DNA from: Myoxocephalus aenaeus
Taxonomy: Eukaryota > Chordata > Actinopteri > Perciformes > Cottidae
Reading direction: 5' to 3'
Length of the DNA stretch: 64,000 nt
Assembly (NCBI GenBank): GCA_038501785.1
Contig: JBAMJR010000065.1
Coordinates: 7,616,501-7,680,500, forward strand
Of the stretch, positions 1 through 14,843 are shown piece after piece (position 1 is the stretch's first letter; each line of letters opens with the position of its first letter). The position numbers and the translations under genes are program-made. The notes beneath the pieces were generated by a model. That model ran no database searches, was not told the origin of the DNA, and was given only the letters and a program-made list of their open reading frames with translations.

Positions 1-1363
1 TGTGTCCATGTCCATATAGGTGTCCATATATATGTCAATGTCTGTGTCCGTGTCCGTGTCTGTGTCTGTGTCCATGTCCATGTCCATGTCTGTGTCCATA
101 TACATGTCCATGTCTGTGTCCATGTCTGTGTCCATGTCCATGTCCATGTCTGTGTCCATATACGTGTCCATGTCTGTGTCCATGTCTGTGTCCATGTCCA
201 TATAGGTGTCCATATATATGTCAATGTCTGTGTCCGTGTCCGTGTCTGTGTCCATGTCCATGTCCATGTCCATGTCCATGTCAATGTCCGTGTCCGTGTC
301 TGTGTCCATGTCCATGTCTGTGTCCATGTCCATGTCCATGTCTGTGTCCATGTCCATATACATGTCCATGTCCATGTCCATGTCTGTGTCCATGTCCATA
401 TACATGTCCATGTCCATGTCCATGTCCATATACATGTCCATGTCCATGTCTGTGTCCATGTCCATGTCCATGTCTGTGTCCATGTCCATGTCCATGTCTG
501 TGTCCATGTCCATGTCCATGTCTGTGTCCATGTCCATGTCCATATACATGTCCATGTCCATGTCCATGTCCATGTCCATGTCTGTGTCCATGTCCATGTC
601 CATGTCCATATACATGTCCATGTCTGTGTCCATGTCCATGTCCATGTCCATATACATGTCCATGTCTGTGTCCATGTCCATGTCCATATACATGTCCATG
701 TCTGTGTCCATGTCCATGTCCATGTCCATATACATGTCCATGTCTGTGTCCATGTCCATGTCCATATACATGTCCATGTCTGTGTCCATGTCCATGTCCA
801 TGTCCATATACATGTCCATGTCCATATACATGTCCATGTCCATGTCCATGTCCATGTCTGTGTCCATGTCCATGTCCATGTCCATATACATGTCCATGTC
901 TGTGTCCATGTCCATATACGTGTCCATGTCTGTGTCTGTGTCCATGTCTATGTCTATGTATCTGTCCATGTCCATGTCTGTGTCCATGTCCATGTCCATG
1001 TCCATATACATGTCCATGTCTGTGTCCATGTCCATGTCCATGTCCATATACATGTCCATGTCTGTGTCCATGTCCATGTCCATGTCCATGTCTGTGTCCA
1101 TGTCCATGTCCATGTCCATATACATGTCCATGTCTGTGTCCATGTCCATATACGTGTCCATGTCTGTGTCTGTGTCCATGTCTATGTCTATGTATCTGTC
1201 CATGTCCGTGTCCATATCCATGTCCGTGTCTGTGTCCATGTTCATATCCATATCTGAATCCATGTCCATATCCGTGTCTGTGTCCACGTCTGTGTCTGTG
1301 TATGTGTCCATGTCCATGTCCATGTCCATATCTGAATCCATGTCCATGTCTGTGTCCACGTCT
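1..1363. repeat. Hexanucleotide satellite (TGTCCA variants)
   Basis: The window opens inside a long array of the hexamer TGTCCA with variants TGTCTG, TGTCCG and TATACA. Because the unit is six bases and its common variants contain no stop in one frame of each strand, it leaves long open frames on both strands (Met-Ser repeats on plus, His-Gly repeats on minus). These are by-products of the repeat: there is no start context, no splice signal and no non-repetitive domain. Variants become more frequent towards 1,200-1,363, where the array decays into unique DNA. The left edge is not in the window. Confidence 0.95.
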
Positions 1364-4300
1364 GGAAAACACTTAGGTGTAAAATACATCTTTCTCTGCT
1401 GCTGAATGTGAAACCCTGGAGTATTGTTCAAGGAGAAAACACTCAGGACTCCGTTTGTTCATTATTCCTTCAAGTGGAAGACTTTGCTGTAAACGTAAGG
1501 AAGAAAACATGTTATTGCCTAATTTGACTCAATAAGAAAAAAAAACTGCTGTTATGAAGAAGAAAAAACAATAGGGGACATTTTCAGTCGGTCTTTTAAA
1601 TTTTTAAAATTCTTTGAAAACACAAGTGCTTTAAACTGATCAAAACCTCCATAATCATGTAATCCCGTCACATTAAACGGGACCGGCTGTGAACCAATAA
1701 CAGAGAGGAACAACACACATCCAAGAGGGAAAGAACCGCCGCTGCATCGCTGCTCTTTTGTCTCCGTCTTTTAATTTAGCCGTCGACACTGAAGCGTTTC
1801 CCCTGTCCGAACTTTTAGCCTTCCGAGAGAGACAGAACAAGGTTGTCTCATCGCTAACTGTCTCTCTCCCTCGATAAAACAACAGAGGTCAATACCAAAG
1901 CAAACACTTCACCGACCTCTCCGGCCTTAACCAAGTCGTTGACGGGAACTTTTTTGGAAAGAATGATGCAAGAATTTGAAGGCCGTCTGTCATAAAGGCC
2001 TTTTTTACAACCTTGTCCCTCAAAATGACATCACCATGTGGGCGTGGCCCAGCAGCGATGTCATGACGTACACTTTACATTTCAGACTCCGTAATAAATC
2101 CATCCGTGGTTATCTGTACTAATTTCCATTCCCTCCTCACACATGAACAAACATGAAATCAATTGCCAGTCATGAAGCCCAGAGGATCCCCTCTTGCTCC
2201 ACCACAAGGGCAATTCTGTGGTTTTGAGTCAAATGTTTCCACAACTATTGGCTCAGGCGTTCATGTTCTCCTGTTTTTTTGTTTTGTTTTCTTCTAACAG
2301 GACATTTTAAAATACATGCAGGAGACAACATGCACTACTACTATGATTATACTGCTGCAACCCTCCCATGCTGCCCCTCAGCAAACACAGAAAAGCGTCC
2401 TGGTCGACAGTTTTTCTTGTGTCTGTTCAAGAAAACGGACATTTGTATGCATGCTCACTGCTACTGCCCTGAAATAAAGCCCCTCACACACCAAATACCA
2501 GCAAAGCCCAAACCAGACACAGTGATAGGAAACGCCAGCTGGTCCAAAAAAATAATCAAAGACATTTTGCTCCAGAGCCTCGCCGCCGCCGCCGCTACAG
2601 CGGAATAAATCTGACAATTCATTAAAAGCGGCGTTATTCTCTTCAATATCTCTCCTCTCCAAAGCCCACGCTGATATTTCCAGCTGACTTTTATTGGTTT
2701 TGTTGGCACTACGGGGCTCTGCGGATGATTCCAGGAAGGGCAACGTGAGAAAATAAAAGCCTCGCTGATCTGCAGCTCCACACAGAAGAATATTTTTTGT
2801 ATTGCCTGATATCACACACAGTGACCCTTGTCAGATGCCGGGGTCACCTGCGCATGCAAAGGCTGCGAGGAAGGGATCAGAGGGAAGCCGGGGAAAATTC
2901 TTTCAACCGTAAATCTGAGGGATCATGCTTTTACCTGTCAGTCTGGTTGCAACAGTCACAACAAGCCTCAGCCACCGGCTACTATGATGAAGAATGCAGT
3001 CAGAGGGGCGAAGCCGTGTCAGGGTTTACGTCGTTGCCCTGCTCTTCAGCGTCAACGCACACCGGCTGTGCCGTCCGTGTGACGCGTGCAGTGTGTAATA
3101 ACTGAAGGGAATCATACACTGCACCACCGTGCAGGTGTGAGTCGCACCTGAAGCGGTCGCTCACCTTCGGCACTCACGATTCAGCGAGGAGAGTTTATCG
3201 CCCGTCCGATCGCCGGTGACCCGACGTCGTCCATGCAGGAAATGAAATGGCACTTTTAGTCCTTGATGCCTGAAATTACTTCTCCCACTTTATTGCTCTA
3301 TTGCCAAGGAGAGGCCGTGGGGTCAAAAGGATCACGGCCTTAGCCGTGTTTGCACTCAGGTCTATAGAATTGCACATTTTTCAAACATTGCATAAGAAAA
3401 CGATGCGTGGAAACACATGTTTCTTACGCCGTAAAACGTTTTCTCAATTGCGCCAAAAAGAAAACACTTTTTTTAATGTTTCATAACTTGTTTTGCTTCC
3501 ATTTAGCACCCTCTACTTCCTTTCCTCTGCTGATTGCAGCCGTGCAACGTCTCACCAAACTACTGTCGCCCAGTTTATCCGCTCCAAGCGCACATAATTG
3601 TTTTATTTCTTTTGCCACATTCCAAAAAGGTCGCTTAAAAGTTGTCTGAAAATTGAATGTAAACCCGATTAAACTGTTTATCACCAAAGGAAGAGGACCT
3701 TGGAAATGTGTTGCTTTAGATACAACATCTGCCGCTGCGTTTCAGTGATAAATTGGTTAAAGTGCACCAATGTGTTCCTATCTTCCCATCTGCCTCGTTT
3801 CTAATGCGCGGCATGTACGCATGTGAACTTGACCGCTGTGTTTGTGTGCATCCCATGAAAGAAAAACGGGCCTCGATAGCTGTTTAGTGGTAATTGAGTG
3901 GCTAAGTGGCTGAGGACATCCTGCCAAGTCAGCAGCGAGCACAGGAAAGAGGAAAGAGGTTCGGCTCTGGGGGCCGGCGGCTACATTACCCCCCTCTTCT
4001 CCTGCAAATTAAATATTAAACATCCATCCACATTATTGTCAAGCGAGGACAAAAATGTGGACAAATTACAGAAACGGACGGCGGATCAAGGCTGCCAATA
4101 CGATGCATCATGACTGTGTTAGGGAGCAGAGGTAATGTATTGTGAAAGGTGTCAATGCGTGATTTGAAAAAGAATCTCGTCCTCAACTCACTGAAGCGTT
4201 TATGGAGAATTCGTGACAATCGTTTAACCTATTGGAGCACAAATAAGGCTGTTTGCCTATGAGGTGTGTTGAATTACCATCAGGCACTGATCGCGTCCAT

Positions 4301-4934
4301 TCGGGAACCCCCAGGACCCGCTATAGTGTCTGTTCCCTATAGTTTCCGGCGTGTAGACATCCATTTTAATGTGGCATCAGATGCATCTGTTTCTCATGAA
4401 TATCTAATATCACATTAACGTGAGGGAAATCCCTCAACAGTTTTACAGCCAGAGCATGCGACCAAACCCGGTGTGCAGCATCCTAAGTGGGCATCGATTA
4501 GACGGCTGATGTATACTTATGTAGTGCATCATTTATGTCCGCCTACTCAGTCTGAATTCAGCGTTTAAAGGTCACACGGATAATGGCTCAGATTCCAGAC
4601 ACGCAGTCAATGCCAAACAGCACAAAAAAAACCAACAAAAAAGGGAAATTAAAGAAGGAGAAGTTCTTGGAGGAGAGACGGTCAAACTTCTCTCCACACA
4701 ACATGCATTGTAATGCAAACACACGTGTCTAAATGTGGTGGTACCAGAGCATCGCTCGCTTGAGTTGTGTTTATAATTACCATGTTGGCTTCCAGCGATT
4801 ATAAAAACGAGATTACTGAGTATTATTGTAACGTATTCCGACGCAGCAACCGGCTCTAGGTTGACAGAAAATATCATAGTGAGCAACAGAGAGCGATTAA
4901 CAGGGGTCCCCTCTCAATACACTACACAGTGTGT
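1364..4934. other. Intergenic, no gene recognised
   Basis: Single-copy-looking DNA. The only open frames are short and resemble no protein family I know. The 2,840-3,100 part is somewhat GC-rich, but neither strand gives a recognisable exon. Nothing else can be supported here. Confidence 0.6.
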
Positions 4935-5303
4935 ACAAAAAGTGTCTAAAGAGTGAAGCCAATGCGGTAGTGTTTTAAAGCTGCATTCTCTCTCCTGACC
5001 ACCAGGGGGCGACTCCTCTGGTTGTATAGAAGTCTATGCTTCATGTGTTAAAGCTGCATTCTCTCTCCTGACCACCAGGGGGCGACTCCTCTGGTTGTAT
5101 AGAAGTCTATGCTTCATGTTTTAAAGCTGCATTCTCTCTCCTGACCACCAGGGGGTGACTCCTCTGGTTGTATAGAAGTATATGCTTCATGTGTTACAGC
5201 TGCATTCTCTCTACTGACCACCAGGGGGCGACACCTCTGGTTGTATAGAAGTCTATGCTTCATGTGTTAAAGCTGCATTCTCTCTCCTGACCACCACTTT
5301 TTT
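4935..5303 (+). repeat. Dispersed CTCF-motif satellite element, copy A
   Basis: About four and a half tandem units of ~73 bp, each reading TTAAAGCTGCATTCTCTC, then CTGACCACCAGGGGGCGACT, then a CTCTGGTTGTATAGAAG stretch. The array is preceded by a short flank (AGTGAAGCCAATG) that recurs in reverse complement beside copy B (about 9,585-9,605). It ends abruptly inside a unit at a poly-T tract. The same unit builds copies B, C and D elsewhere in the window. Confidence 0.9.
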
Positions 5304-6798
5304 TTTTTAAAGGCTGCAATCTAATACAAAGACACACTGACTGAGTCACGGTTTTATTCAAGTTACTGTATTTTAAGTCTGTCATTCAGGTAATTGTAAG
5401 GTGTATTGACGGTAACTTGGCAGCCTCAATCACCTGCGCTGAACACCGCTGGGCCCGCCGGAGAAAAAAAGATCAAGCTGGCAGGAAGAAAAGGCAGCTT
5501 TGAAAATCAAAAACCTTCACATTATTATTAAAATCTATATTTGAATTGTTCCCAAACAAATTGACTTTGTAAAAGCGCATTTTTCCGCCACATGCAGAGA
5601 AGGTTAATGGGTTTCATGCTCTTCGACTGATGTGTTGTATTATATAGTATTATATTGTATTATAGTACAAGTATTACAAACTGTGAGGTATAAAAAGAAC
5701 TGGAACTGGAAAATATATGGTTTATCACAGCTTGGGTCTTTTATACCTTCGGCCCTAATTTAATTTCTCCTCATCACTTGCTTCCATCGAGTACAGTGTG
5801 TCCCATTTCGACCAGGAAGTTTGTCTGTAAACCATCATGGCTGCCCAGTATAACGGAGAGACGGGTAATATTACCAGTGACTTGTGTTTTAAATGTCTGG
5901 TTGGGAGCTTCCAGGTGGCGTTGTGGTTGAGACCCATATTATCCAACTGCAATCCACTTCCTGTCTGTATCTCTACTGTCAGTATCAAATAAAGGCAACA
6001 TGCCATTAAAAAAAAACAGTTTTTGTGTTCCCAAATCCCAGCAGTTATCTTGGTGAGTACAATCTCATTATTACTGATTGGAATAATGGACAAATGAACC
6101 CAAATATAATCGTAATAAATCTCAAATTAATTCAAAGGAGATGTTCTTCTGCTTCCATGTCATGAAGAGGCACCGTGCTCCTGGATGTTAAAAGCAGGCT
6201 CTGCAGTAATGGCTGCTCTTCTTCTCAGCAGCTCCCTAAATGAGCTCAGCTGTGTTGTGCGTGTGTGTGCATGTGTGTGTGTGTGTGTGCATGTGTGTGT
6301 GTGTTTTCTCTCCTGTAAATTGGGCTGTGCACCAGGAGGTTTGAGTGTGGGCGTATTTGTTAGGAGACAATGAACACAATGTACAGGACTGTGCTGTACA
6401 TTCCAATTAACATTCACAGCAGCTGACTGTGCAGATGATTTTTTTTATTTATTTATTGTTTTCACAGAAAAGTGTTATCAGCTTGTTCGGGATCCTCGTG
6501 AAACGCTGAATACATTCAAATGGACCCTCTCAATGCATCTGAAGTAAACTTTTGAGGAGGATGGCAGAGCTGGCGTGTCCTTTTGCAGCCCCTCAGCATC
6601 CCATAATCCACTGCAGCGTGGGGGAACGATCAATGGAAATATCACGTGACCACGTCATCCTATTTCCTGTTTGCTTTCATGTTGGTCGTCACTCACTTGT
6701 AAATAAATACACTAAACGATCTGATTCTGGGCCCAAGTGAAAGACATCCACCGCAAGATGGAAAATAAAGGACACATAGACTAAATGTACTACTAGGG
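5304..6798. other. Intergenic with a SINE-like tail and a TG run
   Basis: No gene seen. Around 5,760-6,012 lies a block ending in CAAATAAAGGCAACATGCC followed by a poly-A run, which resembles the 3' end of short fish retroelements. A (TG)n tract interrupted by CA lies at 6,260-6,304. A minus-strand open frame of 112 codons at 5,755-6,093 overlaps the repeat-like block and has no recognisable domain. Confidence 0.5.
5938..6015 (+). mobile_element. SINE-like 3' tail (probable)
   Basis: The stretch runs from a CAATCCACTTCCTGTCTGT segment through TCAAATAAAGGCAACATGCC to an A-run of nine. This shape is familiar from dispersed fish short retroelements. No tRNA-like head with A and B boxes could be recognised upstream, so it is called a fragment only. 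Confidence 0.4.
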
Positions 6799-7437
6799 CA
6801 GTGGTTCTCAAACTCTTTTTGTCACGCCCCACTTTGGAGGAAGAAAAATGTTCATGCCCCACCGCCGCAACAAAATTATCCACGCTGAATTTTTATTGAA
6901 ATAACTTCTTGTGACTCCTCCATCCATGCTTTTTCAAATAATAGAACTAAGTAAACCGGATCGCTCCATCAAAACAAATAAAATGTGCAATCACTTTGTT
7001 AGAACAATGAAAAAAAAAACTAAAAAACTAATATTTGGCAAGAAATTGCTTATTGTGGCTGCAATTAACCTGTTTTGCACTGAATATCTTTTTAAGATAA
7101 TACCGTAAAAGCCGGGTTACAAGCCGCTACTACCTTCGGTGGTTGTCCCCGCTGTAGTAAGCTAGCGCTGCTGCTAGCTCCCCGCTGTAGCAAGCTAGCG
7201 CTGCTGCTAGCTCCCCGCTGCTGCTGCTACTGCCCGCGTCCCCTCTGCCCGAGTCGGGCAGGGTCCCGCTACCTATCGGTTGTTGTCGGGGAACTAGCGC
7301 GAGCTAGCAGAAGTTAGCGGGGAACTAGCAGCAGCGCTAGCTGGCTACAACTAGCAGGAACACCGACCGAACGTAGTAGCGGCTTGTAACCCGACTTTTA
7401 CGGCACGCCCCACAGTTTGAGAACCACTGTACTAGGG
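6791..7437. mobile_element. hAT-type miniature transposon with 8-bp target duplication
   Basis: The element spans 6,799-7,429 and is bounded by 16-bp terminal inverted repeats, CAGTGGTTCTCAAACT on the left and its reverse complement on the right. Both ends are flanked by the same 8-bp word TACTAGGG (6,791-6,798 and 7,430-7,437). CAG...CTG ends with an 8-bp duplication are the signature of the hAT superfamily. At 631 bp with no transposase it must have been moved in trans. Its right half (7,103-7,403) is a second, nested inverted repeat with 31-bp arms that differ at one position, enclosing GCTAGC-rich sequence. Confidence 0.9.
7103..7403. repeat. Nested 31-bp inverted repeat inside the hAT-type element
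   Basis: The left arm at 7,103-7,133 starts CCGTAAAAGCCGGGTTAC and pairs with 7,373-7,403 apart from one mismatch. The interior contains repeated GCTAGCGCTGCTGCTAGCTC blocks and their reverse complement near 7,330, so much of the 300 bp could fold back on itself. No separate target duplication is evident around it, so whether it is an insertion or part of the element is open. Confidence 0.8.
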
Positions 7438-8092
7438 GCTTTGAATTACTGCCAATATGTAATTTATATCTAATAACTGTTTAGTCGTGGAACCTAATCA
7501 ATGCATCGTATTTGTCTTACTTCCTCTGTCTTTGCACCATGAGGAACTCAAACAGGTTTGCCACCGCGATGGACTCACGATGGAGACGCAGCCGTCTGTT
7601 TATGTCCGACAATAAAAATAAATACTCGTGACTCTTTTCCTCGACGTCCCCATCACAAGGAAGAGCTCCTGTAATGCCTTCTGCTCGAGGCAAAGTAAAT
7701 ATCAGGAAGCGATTACCTGGAAACAAGCAGCATTTATTCACCGTGTCAACAAATGCAGGGAAACCTGTCGCCCAGATGGCACATTGCATTGTGGGAACTT
7801 GGCAACTGTTCCCTGCTTTGCTATCAGCACGTTATATGGCTGAATAAACATGATAACAAATGACGAGAATGAGAACAAAAACTAAGAAAACAGACTCTTT
7901 TTATGACTTATTTTTTCACTATGGCGCTACGTTTAAAAACACTCAAGCCGTGAGAAACATTAGCGTTGAGCAATCTACTAATTATTACACATCCTCCATT
8001 AATTTAACAAATCATCTCTAACCATTCATTAATCCCTAATCTCACCCAGACACTCTCAGAGTTAAATCATAACTCTGTCTGTATCAGCTCCT

Positions 8093-8154
<62 letters not shown>

Positions 8155-9034
8155 TAGACAGTAGCTGCTGCACCGTGATTAACTGCTCAAACAGCAGAGA
8201 CAAAGTTAACGATGCTCTGCGGCACCAGTTTATTAGACAGCTGCACCATCCGGCTGTAAATCAAACCTTTGTAAAGCCTGATTTACTCTCAGCACTGTAC
8301 TTATATACAACTTTGAGGTATTGGCTCTGTTTTCTACTTCTACTCTATTAAAATACAAAAAGAAATACGATACTGTTTACTCCGCAACATAAGTATGACC
8401 GCTATAGAGACTTTAACTTATTATTAGGCTTTGATTGCACAACATTATGGTCATAGAATAATGTCACCATCAGCGTTTGGATTGATTCCTTATAAGCCTC
8501 TTTTTCACTATTGTTAGCGTGTGTCAATTATTGGATGCCTGGAAGAACTCAGTTCGACAACTTCTCTCGTTCTCTATATTTATTTACTAAATGATCACAA
8601 GTAAAGTAGCAAGCGCTGCAATTGCAAAAGCAGTGAGTGGTACAGCAACACGCAGGTTGGTCAAAGAACAACTGCCCCACCACGGAAGTGGGGCCTTTCA
8701 TACACAGTTTATCGTCACAGGTTCGTCTCGCCTCGTCCTAACATCTGATTCGCTCTGTCCTGTCAAGAGGAGGAGAATCCCGTGTTCTCATCTTTTCTCA
8801 CAAGACTGGAACGTGCAACGACCAGTCTGCTTCCAGAATGTCAATATACTGATAAACAGTTGTGGGTGTTGAAGTGCGCAGGCGTGTGACTACCTTCCCT
8901 TGGGAACTGGACATTTCATAGACACAACAGCTGCATAGCTGTGTTATACTGACCTCGCTAGCCTGAACTTTAATAGACATGAAGAGTAATACAATGAAGA
9001 ATATCTACAGAATATAAGGATTTATATTATCACT
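7438..9034. other. Intergenic, no gene recognised
   Basis: Apart from a long TA dinucleotide run at 8,095-8,156 this stretch is unremarkable. Short open frames on both strands near 7,520-7,840 and 8,590-8,980 have no recognisable similarity. Confidence 0.6.
8095..8156. repeat. (TA)n microsatellite
   Basis: Almost uninterrupted TA dinucleotides for about 60 bases, broken once by TACATATATAG at the right end. Confidence 0.95.
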
Positions 9035-9112
9035 ATGATATGAAAAAATAATAATAACAATACATTTTATTTGTATACCGCTTTAAAAGGTACTCAAAGG
9101 CACTTTATATGG
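9035..9112. mobile_element. Fish interspersed repeat fragment
   Basis: Reads TACATTTTATTTGTATACCG, then CTTTAAAAGGTACTCAAAGG, then CACTTTATATGG. This resembles a widespread fish motif of the form ATTTTATTTATATAGCGC followed by TCAAGGTACTC and CACTTTACA, which I associate with degraded retroelement ends. The family is not assigned. Confidence 0.5.
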
Positions 9113-9119
9113 TAAAAAC

Positions 9120-9620
9120 TAACTTTTTTTTTGCAACCAATAGACAGTAGTGGCCATATAGTAGTGACGTAGAGACGCTGTATACGACTCTAGTCGGGTA
9201 GCGACCTGTCAATCACCTGGTAGCCCCGCCCTGAAGCATACCCTGCTTTAATTTACTAAATGAACATCATGCTGTATTGAAGAAGACTTGAAACTAGAGA
9301 TTGAGACATAAACTCATGTTTACAATGTTTACTGAGGGAATACATCAAGAGAGAAGTAGAGTCATTTATATAGACTTCTATACAACCAGAGGAGTCACCC
9401 CCTAGTGGTCAGGAGAGAGAATGCAGCTTTAACACATGAAGCATAGACTTCTATACCACCAGAGGAGTCGCCCCCTGGTGGTCAGGAGAGAGAATGCAGC
9501 TTTAACACATGAAGCATAGAGTTCTATACAACCACAGGAGTCGCCCCCTGGTGGCCATTCGGGAGAATGCAGCTTTAAGACGCTTAAACATTGGCTTCAC
9601 TCTTCAGAAATAGAGGTCGC
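9120..9620 (-). mobile_element. Dispersed CTCF-motif satellite element, copy B
   Basis: A body of about 250 bp (containing GACCTGTCAATCACC, AGCCCCGCCC, AACATCATGCTGTATTGAAG and CTCATGTTTACAATG) leads into three tandem ~73-bp units in reverse orientation relative to copies A and D. It ends at a flank with CATTGGCTTCACTCTTC. The same body recurs beside arrays C and D, so this is a mobile element carrying a variable-length tandem array rather than a stand-alone satellite. Confidence 0.85.
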
Positions 9621-9722
9621 CACCTGGTGACAATATTTAATTGTTGTATCTATTTATATTTCTACATTGCTGTAAAACATCTCAATGATAGCGTGCGTGC
9701 ACAAGCATGATGGAAATAGAGA

Positions 9723-9724
<2 letters not shown>

Positions 9725-9795
<71 letters not shown>
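9725..9795. repeat. (AC)n microsatellite
   Basis: About 35 uninterrupted AC dinucleotides. Confidence 0.97.
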
Positions 9796-9799
<4 letters not shown>

Positions 9800-11834
9800 T
9801 CCTGAACATGCCTTTAATTCCTCAAGGGGAATAAAGGAAGCAAACAAGCGAGCTATCTGCTATAACATCCATGTCTTCTTATACTTTAATGATTATTTAT
9901 AAATTTTTTATTTATTTTTCCTCCCGCACCACAACCACTGGTGCTGCCAGGAGGTGCTGGTGCTACCGGGGTCAATCTGTTCTGGCTGCATGACTGAGTG
10001 GTGGGAGCTCGGCGGGCCCTGGGTGAGTGCAGACCTCTCCGTCACCAGACAGCAGCTATTAGTGCCGGAGCCCTGGAGGGATGTTTCTGCTCCCGTCAGG
10101 CGGTAATGAGGAGGGGGAGTAGGAGGTATACAGGGTCAACGTCTCTGCTGCCGGCCTGCTCCCAATTAATAATATACACGGCGTTTGGGGAGATCACAGG
10201 CGGGGAATGTTCTCCGTTCGGCTCGCACACACAGGTATGTTAAAGTCCGCCATTTAGCTCTTTGTAATACGGGAGGTTGGGAGACGGTTGGTGGTGGATG
10301 TTTACATATAAAGAGGTTAATCTAATGCGGTTAAAGGGTTATGAATAAGATTAAGTCTAGATGTACAGTTTAGTGCCATTTCTAATACAGATGTTGAATA
10401 TTTTCACAGCACTCAAATGCGGTGATTTGCTTTCAAAGACATTTTGAGGGGGGGAAACATGACAGCTGCTTGGATTTAATTGAGCGGCCATGTTTTGTTG
10501 CTCACCGCTGGTCTCTTTACTGTATTTATGAGGTTTTTGGTTTGTGAGCAAGCAATATTTCCATATGTATCCACATGTGTTGTGTGTTGTCCAATAAAAG
10601 GACGACAACAATGATGGTTACACTGTCAAAAGGCCTGATAGAGACAAAGGTGGAATGAGGGCAAACTATTAGTATTCATCATAAATGGGAATCTCCCTCG
10701 ATCATCATACAGAAAAGAAGAAAAAAAATTCAACAATATAACAAACCGTCTCTGTCCAAAAGTTAAAAAATAGAAATTTTTCTTCTTTTGGGTTTTTTTT
10801 CTCCTGAACGTTCCTGGAGAGAATAATGATCTACACTAAGTACCTTCATTTAATTTGCCCTGAACCTTAAGTATTAGATGAAAAGGCTAAAATGTATCAT
10901 TAAAATTTAGTTGATAAAATACTTAAAGTTGGGGAACGATGAGGGTTTTGGTTAAATATTTTAAAGAGGAAACATCTTCCTTTAGGTGACTGTTTTCAAT
11001 ATTTAACCAAGATGGTGATCTTTACCGAACGTTAACTAAATTACTACAAAAATTAAGCATAAAACCATAAAAAGAAGAAGAAAAAAATCCAACGATAGCC
11101 AGGAGGAGTTCAATATCTGTCTTTCTCTTTCAGTTGGTTTATTCATTAAAGTGGATGAAAGTTATTTATTATGACGCAGAACGTTTGCCAAGATCTGATA
11201 TTTTGAGCATCAATAATAATACTTGTCATGGCATCTACTGACCCAAGCTTCTGGATGTCTTTTTTTAATATACATTCAACACAACATAAACAAATATACA
11301 TATATAGTGTATATACACAACCTCTGTTATGTTAGTTTCAAGCCATATTTATATTTGTCCACCTCTTCATCCGCACCCAGAACACATCTTTCCCCTCCGA
11401 CTCCTCTGAAACAGACCAATCACATCCCGCAAAAGAACCGCGGAGATAAAGAAGCTTCGGTTTAGCTCATATTTGAGTAAACAACAACGACGGCTCCCAA
11501 ACCCAAGGAGTCGCGTCACCGTTCTGCTCCGTCTGTACTTTCTCACAGAGGCAGAGGAGTTACAGCCAGCAGAGGATTTGGGTGACACTTGATTCAAAGC
11601 CCTACTTGTTTATTGTAAGTTTCACCGAATTACCATTCAATAACATTTACAGATGTGCACATTAGCATCTTTTCTGAAGAGCGTGGTTTTAGATTGGTAA
11701 ACATGAGAGAATAATCCTCTCCAGACCAGAAATGTGACCTCATCACTGAACAGGCTGTGAGGCAGAAAGTCTCTCAGGAGGAGACATGTTTTGTGTCAAC
11801 GCCCATCGGTTTGTGGACTGTTGTTGAGTTCAGC
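9796..11834. other. Intergenic; possible regulatory block at 9.99-10.25 kb
   Basis: No exon recognised. The block at 9,990-10,250 is GC-richer than its surroundings, has AATTAATAAT homeodomain-like sites and lacks repeats, so it may be a conserved non-coding element. This is an impression only. The rest is AT-rich with no structure I can name. Confidence 0.4.
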
Positions 11835-12510
11835 CTTTTGGTCGTCGCCATCTTGTTTTTTTTTTGCAAAACAATGAACAGAAGTGACCACATTAGGGCT
11901 GAGGAGGAGTGAGAGACGCTGTATACGTCTCTGGTAGCGGTAGCGACCTGTCAATCACCTTGTAGCCCCGCCCCTAAAGTTTGACTCTAAATTACCATAA
12001 TTTACTAAATGTACATCATGCTGTAGAAGTAGAGTCGTTTATATAGACTTCTATACAACCAGAGGAGTCGCCCCCTGGTGGTCAGGAGAGAGAATGCAGC
12101 TTTAACACATGAAGCATAGACTTCTATACAACCAGAGGAGTCACCCCCTGGTGGTCAGTAGAGAGAATGCGGCTTTAACACATGAAGCATATACTTATAT
12201 ACAACCAGAGGAGTCGCCCCCTAGTGGTCAGTAGAGAGAATGCAGCTTTAACACATGAAGCATATACTTCTATACAACCAGAGGAGTCACCCCCTGGTGG
12301 TCAGTAGAGAGAATGCAGCTTTAACATATGAAGCATAGACTTCTATACAACCAGAGGAGTCTCCCCCCTGGTGGTCAGGAGAGAGAATGCAGCTTTAACA
12401 CATGAAGCATAGACTTCTATACAACCAGAGGAGTCTCCCCCCTGGTGGTCAGGAGAGAGAATGCAGCTTTAACACATGAAGCATATACTTCTATACAACC
12501 AGAGAAGGTC
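11835..12510 (-). mobile_element. Dispersed CTCF-motif satellite element, copy C
   Basis: Same orientation as copy B, starting near TTTTTTGCAAAACAATGAAC. The shared body contains GACGCTGTATACG, GACCTGTCAATCACC, AGCCCCGCCC and ACATCATGCTGTAGAAG, followed by six ~73-bp units (CCCCCTGGTGG cores from about 12,070 to 12,447) and a truncated seventh. Compared with copy B the body lacks the segment with CTCATGTTTACAATG, so the two are not a simple local duplication. Confidence 0.85.

Positions 12511-14843
<2,333 letters not shown>

Noticed and set aside
206..1405. 399-codon plus frame and 363-codon minus frame
   Set aside because: Both are translations of the hexamer satellite; no unique domain, start context or splice sites.
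2828..3105. Possible collagen or cysteine-rich exon
   Set aside because: Only scattered Cys/Gly residues, no Gly-X-Y periodicity and no consistent splice sites.
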